This document shows, piece after piece, positions 13,901 through 21,480 of a stretch of 64,000 bases of DNA (positions are counted from its first letter, which is position 1; the number at the start of each line of letters is the position of its first letter). The position numbers and the translations under genes were made by a program. The notes under the pieces were generated by a model. It had not been told where the DNA came from, searched no databases, and saw nothing but the letters and a program-made list of their open reading frames with translations. The DNA is from Luteolibacter flavescens (GTDB lineage Bacteria > Verrucomicrobiota > Verrucomicrobiia > Verrucomicrobiales > Akkermansiaceae), in NCBI RefSeq assembly GCF_025950085.1, contig NZ_JAPDDS010000006.1, positions 305,749 through 369,748 on the forward strand, given 5' to 3'.

Positions 13901-15015
13901 AATTCCAGCGCTGCGGTGCGGACCCGCCAGCGCGGGTCGGCGAGGGCCTTCAGGATTTCTTGGTTCACCTCGGCCTGCACGCCTTCCGCCACCTTCGGCT
14001 TGCGGCCGCTGCCGCTGAACATGAAATCGTCCTCGCTGCCGCCCGCGAGCTTCAGGCACGCCTGGATCGCGGAGACGAGCAGGTCTTCATCGGCATGGGC
14101 AAGGAATGAAGAGGCGAGCTTCAGCGAGGCATCGCCGGGGATCTCCTTCAGCCGGCGGAGTGCGCCGTGGATCACATTGACGTCCGTCTCCGCCACGAGC
14201 ACGGGGCCGATGACGGGCAGGGACTGCGCCCCGCCCGCGGAAAGCATCGCATCGATCGCCGTCTCGCGGACGAGGGGATCGGCGTGCTGCAGGAAATCAC
14301 GAAGAATTGGCAGTGCGACCAGCCCGGCTCCTCGCAGGGTGCCGAGCGCCGCCAGCGTCTGGTCCCGGCTGCCAAAGGCGAGCTGCCGCGCGGTTGATGC
14401 CGCCTGCGGGCCGAGCGGGCGTGAGAGCACGATCTGGTACTGCGCTTCTCGTACTTTCGCGCGGCTGCCGGTGGGCAGGGTCGGGGAGTTCGAGAGAAAG
14501 GCCTCGAGGAATCCCACCGCGCCGAGGCCGTCCGCCTCCAGCATCCGGCGGGAGCGGGCCGATTTGTCCGCGTCATTCCCCAGCAGGTCGTGCAGGTAGC
14601 TGCGGCGCTGCTCGTCGCCGAAGAGGTCCTTTTTCGGGGCTGTGCCGGGCGCTTCGCCCGCCCATTGCTTCCAGCGTGCGAGCGGCCCCTCGTTCTCCGG
14701 GGAGTCCGGCGTGGCCCAGGGATTGAATCCGAAATCACCGCCCGCCTTTTCCTCCAGCAACTCCAGCGCCCCGAGCCGCACCGCGAGGTCCGCATGGGAA
14801 AGCAGGCCGGTGAGTTCCTCCGAGGGGAAGGGATCCAGCGCGAGGATGGCCCCGCGCACGCTGCTGCGTCCCGTGGGATCTGCCAGCAGCGGCACGGCAG
14901 ATGCCAGCGTGTCCGCCGTGGGTGGCGACGCCTTGAGTGCCTTGATGGCGTCCGCGACCGGCTCCTGGGCGGAGAGGGCGAGGGTGGCGCAGAGGAGGAG
15001 CAGCAGCGGTTTCAC
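10996..15015 (-). CDS. Exported HEAT-repeat protein fused to thioredoxin and CcdA/DsbD-like membrane domains
   Basis: 1339 residues from a GTG start with a signal peptide (MKPLLLLLCATLALSAQ). Residues 20-980 are alpha-helical HEAT-like repeats (repeated units such as DPRWRVRTAALEFVAG, DPDDFVRFSAIKASAAL, RWIRRAAWHAMG). A thioredoxin-like module follows with CAEC in YFYKPGCAECDKASQLLE. The C-terminal 260 residues are a polytopic membrane domain that begins LLAGLIDGINPCAFATIIFF, as in CcdA/DsbD electron carriers. It would pass reducing power across the membrane to an extracytoplasmic target held by the HEAT platform. It is the last gene of the minus-strand MoxR/VWA block, 21 bases after the DUF4159 gene. 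Confidence 0.8.
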   Translation of the reverse strand: MKPLLLLLCATLALSAQEPVADAIKALKASPPTADTLASAVPLLADPTGRSSVRGAILALDPFPSEELTGLLSHADLAVRLGALELLEEKAGGDFGFNPWATPDSPENEGPLARWKQWAGEAPGTAPKKDLFGDEQRRSYLHDLLGNDADKSARSRRMLEADGLGAVGFLEAFLSNSPTLPTGSRAKVREAQYQIVLSRPLGPQAASTARQLAFGSRDQTLAALGTLRGAGLVALPILRDFLQHADPLVRETAIDAMLSAGGAQSLPVIGPVLVAETDVNVIHGALRRLKEIPGDASLKLASSFLAHADEDLLVSAIQACLKLAGGSEDDFMFSGSGRKPKVAEGVQAEVNQEILKALADPRWRVRTAALEFVAGRKVAEAKERCVELLSDPDDFVRFSAIKASAALGAEGAAAKLKEMFLADAGMVGPVLEGYAALSRSPDAEMVEKLGSYPPDARLAAIRAAEADSDLSDIVMRFANDPDLDVSCAAIRFLSSSADRVKTTEVASVLVSALRSDSPEKRAAALDRLALPPSTNKQIDPALQQAMSVLPRGGEKTTLDPLYDAFIKAAGQQVKAPAAKVDVIPGAQGELIKALNVIATDSSEHSFRAALCLARAGDPGGLLILSRQLPQLSTAQRAAIAEQLYEPTRKEALDLLRQLLRDPIEEIRSAAAGSTLSNDDSPAFLSMLLEELASPESKLQPSEVYDYQFESVSRQSKLQPTLRAWALSVIRDEKSPTPLGVLALISLRQSFPASASEPVLALAKGSPDRWIRRAAWHAMGNNGTATFRQNLALLAEDPSPHVRAVLPEVSGRMSAAWMHRFDDTRSKNDSSWSYERQSRRLTAESKAALEKMAATDPDECVRFEAMFALLSQSQTIDVAAFAAMIPRQPEEVAASFRVANWMAENSTRLGAGLAPVVAALDTTKVQPDKMQDILARIAPKDEGGGFASFSALVAGAEATAAAPQQTEEEDDAGEEKPVRETLKVIYFYKPGCAECDKASQLLETVKADFPLLQVERHNINETDGTLLNQALCSRFQVPSNKHTIAPAIFSQTGFLIREDILPQALGGLLSTTMSKAQDDAWSIIAKPEMAAAQEVVQEKFQALTLPVVLLAGLIDGINPCAFATIIFFLSYLQIARRTPREMLMVGAAFITAVFLAYFLAGLVLHKVLAQVTEHIAGIKPWLDWIFGGLALVAALLSFRDAMKARAGKIDEMSLQLPGFLKDRIRGVIRTGARARRFVIGAFLAGLAISFLELACTGQVYAPIIYHIQQGRMDAVAWLLAYNLAFIVPLIVIFGLAFTGMTSNALIAFQTKHTFAVKIALGLVFVALAWVIIFGQKMLHA

Positions 15016-15036
15016 GCAGGGGGAGGCAGAGGTCGG

Positions 15037-15678
15037 TCAGTGCAGCAGCGCGTAGGCGAGGATGTTCGCGTTGATCTCCATGGAATTCTGGATCTCATTT
15101 CCGCCGCAGCAGCAGCAGCCCTCGGTGTGCGAGGTGTCATTGAGCCCGTCATTCGAGTAGACCACCACGATCTTCCCGTCGCGGAAGACGCCGCGCAGGC
15201 GGGACTCGCCGCTCGACTTCGCGAGTTTCAGGTCCTTCACGGTGAAGATGGTGCGGAAGATCTCGTGATCCATCGGGATGTCCTTCAGGCAATCGTTTCC
15301 GAAGAGCCGCTTCACCTCGCGCTGGAAGGCGCCGTCCCACGCTTCATTCGAGCATGAGGCGGAGGCGAGAAGGAAGCCGCCGTTCTCCAGGTACTTCTTC
15401 AGGTGCTCCCGCTCGTCGCCGGTCAGCGTGAAGTCGCCCTCGCCGGTCATGATGACGAAAGGCATCTTGAAGAGCTCCTCGGATGCGAGCTTCACCGGCT
15501 TGAACCGGCGCTCGGTGGCGATGGAGGTCTTCTGCTGCACGGTGGACAGGAATTCATCGCTGAAGCACCTCGAGGTCTTCGTGCCGGCGTAGATGAGGTT
15601 GCCGCATTCGACCGCGCCTTCCTTCGCGTGAAGGAGCAGCGGGCAAAGGGCCAGGGTGAGAGCGAGCAATGCTTTCAT
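15037..15678 (-). CDS. Exported DUF4159-type protein
   Basis: 213 residues with a signal peptide (MKALLALTLALCPLLLHA). The body (PFVIMTGEGDFTLTGDEREHLKKYL, ENGGFLLASASCSNEAWDGAF, then DHEIFRTIFTVKD and GRIVVVYSNDGL-type segments) matches the DUF4159 pattern, a glutamine-amidotransferase-like fold found next to MoxR/VWA operons. A cluster of four cysteines (EGCCCCGGNE) near the C-terminus is unusual and could bind metal. It lies between the DUF4175-like and HEAT/CcdA genes and is probably co-transcribed with them. Function unknown. Confidence 0.75.
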   Translation of the reverse strand: MKALLALTLALCPLLLHAKEGAVECGNLIYAGTKTSRCFSDEFLSTVQQKTSIATERRFKPVKLASEELFKMPFVIMTGEGDFTLTGDEREHLKKYLENGGFLLASASCSNEAWDGAFQREVKRLFGNDCLKDIPMDHEIFRTIFTVKDLKLAKSSGESRLRGVFRDGKIVVVYSNDGLNDTSHTEGCCCCGGNEIQNSMEINANILAYALLH

Positions 15679-15706
15679 GGCGGTATCGGATTTCGGGATT
15701 CTGAAT

Positions 15707-18475
15707 TCAGGATTCGGGGTCGAAGTATCGTTTCACGGCCTCACGGTAAGGCTCGGGGACGGATTCGGGCTCGGGTGCGGACCGGGTCTCGCGGGGAAGT
15801 TCGGAGGGCTTCATGCTTGAGGACTCGGCGGCGGTGGCGGCCTGCCTGCCCGGCGTGGTCTGGCCCTTGCCATCCGCGCTGCCGCCCATCGAGGCGGGCT
15901 CGAAGTTCATGCGCTGCGGGCCCACCACGGGCAGGTCCATCATGGAGAAGCCGGGCGCGGCATTGCCCGTGGGGCCGGTGCCGCCGCCACCCATGCCGCC
16001 GCCACCCTGGCCCTGGTTTGGCGACATGCCGGGATTCTGGCACATCAGGCCCTCCAACAGTTGCTGCATGGTCGCATTCACATCCGGGCGCGGGATGGAG
16101 AAATTCATGCACTGGCCCTGGCATGCCTGCGCGAAAGGATCGTCCTGCCGCTGCATCAGCGTCTCCAACAGGCCGCGGGCCAGCTCCGCCTGGACGAAGG
16201 CATCGTTCGCCACGCCCAACCGTCCGGCCTTCGCCCCGCTCTCCATCACCGACTGCGGGTCGGAAAGGCGGAGCGCCTCCAGGAATTGCAGCGAGGACTC
16301 GGCCAGCGGCGCGAGCGCGGGATCCGTGCACGCCTCCGCGCGCTTCTTCAATTCGCTGGCGAACTGGTCGAGCGCCTCGCGGTTCTTGTCCTGCGTCTCC
16401 GCTAGCGAAGGCAACAGGCGGCGGTTCTGGTCGTTGCCCTTGTTGATCTCCTCCGCGATGGTCCGGATGCGTTTGCTGATGGAGACCTGCGTCTGGTAGA
16501 TCTGCTGGAATTTCGCGGCCATCTCCAGGAGCTTGCCCGCCTCGGCGACGGTCTTCGCATCGTCCTGGAGCTGCTGGTGCTCCTGCTGGCGGGCACCGAG
16601 GCGGTCGCGCATCTCGCGGATCGCGCGACGCTGGTCGGCCTCGCCTCCCTTCGGGTCGAAGGCACCGAGCTGTTCCAGATTCTGCTTCGCATCCGCCGCG
16701 CCTTTCGCCGCGAGGTCCTTCAGGCGTTGCTCCAGTTCGAAGGCGGGGAAGTCATTCGCGAGCGCTTCCAGCAATTCCGCCGCCTGCTGGTGGGCCGCGG
16801 TCGCATCCTGGCGTGCCTTCTCGACCGCGGCGGGATCATTCAGGTCGGCCGCCTTGTCCATGGCATCGAGCGATTGCTTCGCCTGCTCGAATGCTTGAGC
16901 GATGGCGGCGTAGCGAGCGCCGAATTGTTCCAGCGTGGTCTTCGCGCGGATGCGGTAGGCGTAGTCGTCCTCGGAAATGATCTGCACGCGTGAGATCTCC
17001 GAGGCTCCTTGGCCGAGCAGGGATGGATTGTGGTCGGAGGCCTGCAGGAAGAGTTCGATGGTCTGGCCCGGATGCACGCCGAGTTCGGAAAGCTGGACGG
17101 CATCCGCGAAGTCGAATGCCTTGTCGCGCAGCGTTGGAGCGACGACGCGGGTGCGGTCGCGGAATCCCTCCAAGGTGCGGACGAGCTGGACCTTTGACAA
17201 CGCGTGATCGTCTTCCGCCCGCCCGGCCAGACGCAGCGTCGAGGAAGGCGTGGCGAGGAGGAATCGCGGCGGGGAGGCGAGATCGACCACGGGTGCCTGG
17301 TCGGGCAGAGCCTTCAGCCCGAGATCGAGCGGCGTGGTGGCGGGAGTGCCGCGCACGTCGCGCAGCATCGCGCTGAGCTTGCCCGGGCGGGTGGCGATCC
17401 AGCGGAAGGCGATGGCTTCCGATGAGATGATCTCGCCGGGGATCTCCTCCGGCACGGATTCGACGCCGGGCGCGGTGGCCGGAGTGAAGACGAGCGCCGA
17501 GGGGGCGAGCGGGCGATTGCTGGTGACCTCGAGCACGATCTCCGAGCCCTCGATCGCGGCGATCTCGTTCGTGTCGAGCGGCGTGGTGGCCGCCTCCCTG
17601 CCGGTGTAGGCCGGCGGGGTGATCGTTACTTTCCCCGCGAGCACCTTGGGCTGGAGCAGCAGCTCCACCGGCACCCAGGTCGAGCGAGCCTTGCCACACG
17701 CGAAGGCGATCGAGACCGGTTCGGTCAATGCGTCGAGCGTGCGGGAGAAGCGGGTGTCGGATTCGCGGAACGACGGCAAACGTAGTACTTCATCCGTACC
17801 GGGTCGGCGCACCAGCAACTCCACCGGGTGCTCCAATTCTCCTCCCGTGATTTCCACCGCCACCTCCAGCTCCCCGCCATAGACGGTGGACGGGGCGACG
17901 GGGTCGATGGCGAAGCGCAGCGGGCTCCACGGCGGGAGGTCGGCCTCGGGCTCCATCAGGCGCTGCGCCACGGTGCGGGTCGCATCCGGCGTGGCGAACC
18001 ACAGGATGCCGATGGGCAGCGCGGCGAGTGCCAGCGCCGAGGCGGCGAGCCCGATAGGTCTCCATGGGATGATGTTCGAAACGGGGATCGCGGCGAGTTC
18101 CGCGGCGGCCTCGCGATGCGAACGCTCGGCGAGGTGGCGGGCAAGCGGGGTCTCTGCCGCAGCGGGATCGAGCGTCAATGCCGCGCTGGCCGGATTGCGC
18201 GGCGAGGCGAGCAGGCGGTCCGCGGTTTCCGCCCCGCGTTTCCGCGAGAAGAGGCTGGCCTTGCCGAGTGCCGCGAGGGCCGCGAGCGAAAGTACGACAA
18301 GTACCGTAGCCACCAGAGCGGATCGCCCTGATGCCTCGAATGCGAGCCCGGCATCCGCGAGCCCCGCGCCGAGCGCCAGCAGGCAAGCCAGCGCCGCCGC
18401 GGCAAGCAGCGCTACGAGCCAGCGCCCGAAGCGCCGCCAGCGGCGGATGCGATTGAGTGAGGAGGGGAAGGTCAT
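15707..18475 (-). CDS. Large membrane-anchored coiled-coil protein, DUF4175-like
   Basis: 922 residues. Two N-terminal membrane segments (about 19-43 and 52-69) and a third near 145-165 are followed by an Ig-like, extracytoplasmic region (residues 170-480). After that comes a long charged, coiled-coil stretch (about 490-740: FEQAKQSLDAMDKAADLNDPAAVEKARQD and on) and a low-complexity Gly/Gln-rich tail. This is the organisation of DUF4175-type proteins that accompany MoxR/BatA operons. It probably spans the periplasm and scaffolds the VWA proteins encoded upstream. The role is inferred from context only. Confidence 0.65.
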   Translation of the reverse strand: MTFPSSLNRIRRWRRFGRWLVALLAAAALACLLALGAGLADAGLAFEASGRSALVATVLVVLSLAALAALGKASLFSRKRGAETADRLLASPRNPASAALTLDPAAAETPLARHLAERSHREAAAELAAIPVSNIIPWRPIGLAASALALAALPIGILWFATPDATRTVAQRLMEPEADLPPWSPLRFAIDPVAPSTVYGGELEVAVEITGGELEHPVELLVRRPGTDEVLRLPSFRESDTRFSRTLDALTEPVSIAFACGKARSTWVPVELLLQPKVLAGKVTITPPAYTGREAATTPLDTNEIAAIEGSEIVLEVTSNRPLAPSALVFTPATAPGVESVPEEIPGEIISSEAIAFRWIATRPGKLSAMLRDVRGTPATTPLDLGLKALPDQAPVVDLASPPRFLLATPSSTLRLAGRAEDDHALSKVQLVRTLEGFRDRTRVVAPTLRDKAFDFADAVQLSELGVHPGQTIELFLQASDHNPSLLGQGASEISRVQIISEDDYAYRIRAKTTLEQFGARYAAIAQAFEQAKQSLDAMDKAADLNDPAAVEKARQDATAAHQQAAELLEALANDFPAFELEQRLKDLAAKGAADAKQNLEQLGAFDPKGGEADQRRAIREMRDRLGARQQEHQQLQDDAKTVAEAGKLLEMAAKFQQIYQTQVSISKRIRTIAEEINKGNDQNRRLLPSLAETQDKNREALDQFASELKKRAEACTDPALAPLAESSLQFLEALRLSDPQSVMESGAKAGRLGVANDAFVQAELARGLLETLMQRQDDPFAQACQGQCMNFSIPRPDVNATMQQLLEGLMCQNPGMSPNQGQGGGGMGGGGTGPTGNAAPGFSMMDLPVVGPQRMNFEPASMGGSADGKGQTTPGRQAATAAESSSMKPSELPRETRSAPEPESVPEPYREAVKRYFDPES

Positions 18476-18508
18476 GGCAATCGGATGAGAGAGATGAAGA
18501 TGGTCAGC

Positions 18509-19210
18509 TCATGAAAGCGCGGGAGAGCCCGATGAGTCCGGTTTCCTCCGCCAGATCAGATAGTTTTCGATAAAGCGCTGCTGGGTGCGGTTCAGGTTGA
18601 TCGCGGGTCTCATGCTTTTCAGGACATCGAGGCCTTCCTGTGTGGTGGTGATGCGACCGCGGTGAATGAGGAGCGCCAGGGCGAAGACTCCCGTTCTGCC
18701 GTGGCCCTGGGCACAGTGAACATAGGTGCTGCCTTCGGACACCGCCTCGATCGTCCGGCAGAGATCCTGTGGCGAAGGGATGCCCGCATCTAAGATGGGA
18801 AGGCAGCGATACGACGGATGGTCGCGGATGATGGCAGGATCTTCAAACTCAGCGGTGAGGTCCACGTAGTGCTCGAAGCCATCGGGAATCTCGCTCGATA
18901 GCAGCCGGCGGCCGACCGTCAGCTTGTCGTCGATGCGGTTGAAGGAAGGCTCTCTCCCGAGAATCCGGCAGAGGTGCCAGACGGTCCATGAGAACGCGAG
19001 GTAGGGGAGCAGGACGATCCTGTGCAGTGAAGAGATCCGTCCATCTCGCCCCTTGCCGAGTGCCCTTGCACCGGCACCTGCATACGCAATCGAAACTCCC
19101 GCGAAGCTGATCGATGTCCACGCCAGCAGAGCGCCCACGGATGGATAAACGAATGCAGCCGCTGCCATGGCGGCGCTCATGAATCCGAATGTGATCGCGT
19201 ATTTCATCAA
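18509..19210 (-). CDS. Membrane-anchored dual-specificity phosphatase
   Basis: 233 residues. Two or three hydrophobic segments occupy the first 80 residues. The rest is a cysteine-phosphatase domain with the signature HCAQGHGRTG; C166 is the expected nucleophile and R172 completes CX5R. A candidate general acid lies in LPILDAGIPSP. The substrate could be a phosphoprotein, phosphoinositide or phosphoglycerol lipid such as PGP, since PTPMT1-like enzymes have a similar layout. It interrupts the VWA operon, with short gaps of about 20-35 bases on both sides. Confidence 0.75.
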   Translation of the reverse strand: MMKYAITFGFMSAAMAAAAFVYPSVGALLAWTSISFAGVSIAYAGAGARALGKGRDGRISSLHRIVLLPYLAFSWTVWHLCRILGREPSFNRIDDKLTVGRRLLSSEIPDGFEHYVDLTAEFEDPAIIRDHPSYRCLPILDAGIPSPQDLCRTIEAVSEGSTYVHCAQGHGRTGVFALALLIHRGRITTTQEGLDVLKSMRPAINLNRTQQRFIENYLIWRRKPDSSGSPALS

Positions 19211-19232
19211 TATTTGCGGGGTCGAATGTTGC

Positions 19233-21452
19233 TCACGCGAGCCCCTGCCTGCGTCTCAGATACCACTCCAGCGCCAGCGGCACGGCGATGAGCAGGGCGA
19301 ACCACCAGCGGGTCCATGAGGGTTGCCAGATGGCTCCAGAACTGCGGGCGGTGGGAGCTTCGGGGGTGAATGATTTACTGAGGAAAGCGGGCAGATCGGC
19401 GGGAGCGATGAGGCTGCCGCCGGTGGCGTCGGCGAGCGATCCGAGGAAGACGGGATCGGCGGCGAGGTTGTCGCTTTCCAAAGGCGGCGCGGGCACCAGA
19501 TAGCTCGCCTCCGGGGCGGGCGGGGCCTTCTCTCGGGGATCGACCACGCTGAGCTTCCACGCGCCCGGTGCATCCGGCGTGAAGGAGGCGCGCCAGTGCG
19601 GGTGGCCGCCGGGATCCGGATAGGCGGCGGGCTGGAGGTCGGTCGGCTTGCCCTCCGGCGAGATGATACGCAGCACCGGCGATGGCACGGTGCCACTGCC
19701 GCGATAGGACATCGACACGCTGACCGCGTCACCGGCGCGTCCGCGGAGCGAGGGCAGGCGCAGCGAAAAATCCTGACCGGGCAGGAACTCGGAATACGAG
19801 GCCATCCACTGGATGAGCTGCGTCCAGAAGTCCTCGTACATGTTTCCCAGTTCACGGGCCTCGGGATAGAAGTCCCATTTCCACAAGCCGTCGCCATTCA
19901 CCAGCCCGCACACGCCCTGGCCGTAGCGGCGCACCAGCAGCGAGGGGATGTCCTTCGAGAATCCGCTGCCGCTCTCATCGCGGCCGCTGGCGAGCACCCG
20001 CGTGAAGGGCTTCACCATGGAGATCTGGCGCGCGTCCTTCAGCGTCGGCAGTGAGGTCCAAAGCGACGCGGAGGCCGGTGGCAGTGCCTCTCCGAAGAGA
20101 CCGGCAGCCTCACCGTCCGCGGCTGGCAGGAAGCGGAAATCACCGACCGTGGTCGAGGCCCACGTGACCGGCTCCAGAGCATCCAGTCCGGGCAGCGTGC
20201 CCGTCACCGGCTTGCCCCGGGCAAAGAGGACCGCACCCCCGCGGTCGCGCACATAGCTGCGCAGCGCCTCCAGCCGCGAGGGCGTGAGGAAGGCATCCAC
20301 GTTCTTGCCAAAGATCACGAGGTCGTAGCGCGAGAGCTCGTCCAGCGTTTCCGGAAAGACCGCCTGCGGCGTCTCGGTCGGCTCCGCCTCGCCGGAGTCG
20401 ATGCGGAAGTAGCGCTCGTCCGAAAGCCGGTGAACCGAGTGGACCTCCATCTGCGTCTGCTGGCGCAGGAGCTGCGCGAGGAACTTGCTATCCCAATACG
20501 GCGCACCCTCCGCGAGGAAGACGCGCGTCTTCGACTCCAGCAGGCGGATATTCACGTGTCCGCGGTTGTTGCCGGGATTCGTCTCCTCGGGCAGTGCCGC
20601 GGTCTGGATGCTCCAGCGCGCGCTCGCAGCCGGGGCATCGACCTCGAAGACCGCGAATGCCGTCTTTCCGGGCAGCACTTCCACATTGATCGTGGCCAGC
20701 GGCTTGCCGGCTTCGTCGATCAGGTTCACGTCCGGCTTCTGCGGGCCCAGGCCGTCCGCTTCCACCGCGATGGGGATGCGCGCCTTCTGCCCTTTGAAAA
20801 CGGTCACCGTCGGCCGGGTCACCCGCACCACCAGATCGCGCGGAGGAATCCCGGCCCCGATGGCGATGGCGTGGAATGGAGTCTTCCGCGAACGCAGGCG
20901 CAGCGCCAGCGACTCCAGCTCGGCATCCGAGGGCTGGGCGGTCTGGCGGCCATCGGTGAGCGCGAGCACCCCGGCGAAGGAATCGCCTGCGGAGGCCGCC
21001 TCTTCCACCAGTCGCTTCAGAGAGCCATGGAGGTCCGAGCCCGTGCCGACGGGCGCTCCCATCTGGGACAGCTCCGCGATGGCAGGCGCGGCGACGGTGT
21101 CGAAGGGATGATAACGCACCGGCACTTCCTTCGGCACCAGCTTGGCGAGCGTCTCCGCATGGGCCTTTGCTTCATCGGCGCGGCTGCCCTCTTCCGCGGG
21201 CTGCGCCATGGAGGCGGACTGGTCCAGCAGCACGAGCCACGGGCGCTCGCGGTCCTCGGTCGGTCGGACCCATTTGCCGGGATTCAGCAGCAGGGCGCAC
21301 ACGGCGGCGACGCCCAGCATGCGCAGCAGCAGCAGCGTCGCGCGCCTGCCTGTCGGCAGACCGGCCGAGCTGCGCCAGGACAGCCAATCGGCCAGCACCA
21401 GCGCCAGCGCGAGCAGGGGCAGCAGGATGGAAAGTGGAAGGGGAGGATTCAC
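19233..21452 (-). CDS. VWA-domain membrane protein of the MoxR operon
   Basis: 739 residues from a GTG start (MNPPLPLSILLPLLALALVL). Two N-terminal membrane helices, then a von Willebrand A-like domain with the metal-site sequence DQSASMAQP (about residues 76-84), then a glutamine-amidotransferase-like region (RYDLVIFGKNVDAFLTPSRLEALRSYVRDRGGAVLFA). A last membrane helix lies near the C-terminus (WWFALLIAVPLALEWYL). This is the BatA/BatB-like architecture common in Planctomycetes and Verrucomicrobia. It likely works with the upstream BatA-like protein and MoxR. Confidence 0.75.
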   Translation of the reverse strand: MNPPLPLSILLPLLALALVLADWLSWRSSAGLPTGRRATLLLLRMLGVAAVCALLLNPGKWVRPTEDRERPWLVLLDQSASMAQPAEEGSRADEAKAHAETLAKLVPKEVPVRYHPFDTVAAPAIAELSQMGAPVGTGSDLHGSLKRLVEEAASAGDSFAGVLALTDGRQTAQPSDAELESLALRLRSRKTPFHAIAIGAGIPPRDLVVRVTRPTVTVFKGQKARIPIAVEADGLGPQKPDVNLIDEAGKPLATINVEVLPGKTAFAVFEVDAPAASARWSIQTAALPEETNPGNNRGHVNIRLLESKTRVFLAEGAPYWDSKFLAQLLRQQTQMEVHSVHRLSDERYFRIDSGEAEPTETPQAVFPETLDELSRYDLVIFGKNVDAFLTPSRLEALRSYVRDRGGAVLFARGKPVTGTLPGLDALEPVTWASTTVGDFRFLPAADGEAAGLFGEALPPASASLWTSLPTLKDARQISMVKPFTRVLASGRDESGSGFSKDIPSLLVRRYGQGVCGLVNGDGLWKWDFYPEARELGNMYEDFWTQLIQWMASYSEFLPGQDFSLRLPSLRGRAGDAVSVSMSYRGSGTVPSPVLRIISPEGKPTDLQPAAYPDPGGHPHWRASFTPDAPGAWKLSVVDPREKAPPAPEASYLVPAPPLESDNLAADPVFLGSLADATGGSLIAPADLPAFLSKSFTPEAPTARSSGAIWQPSWTRWWFALLIAVPLALEWYLRRRQGLA

Positions 21453-21480
21453 GGAAAGAATGCCGGGCGATCAGTTCGGT

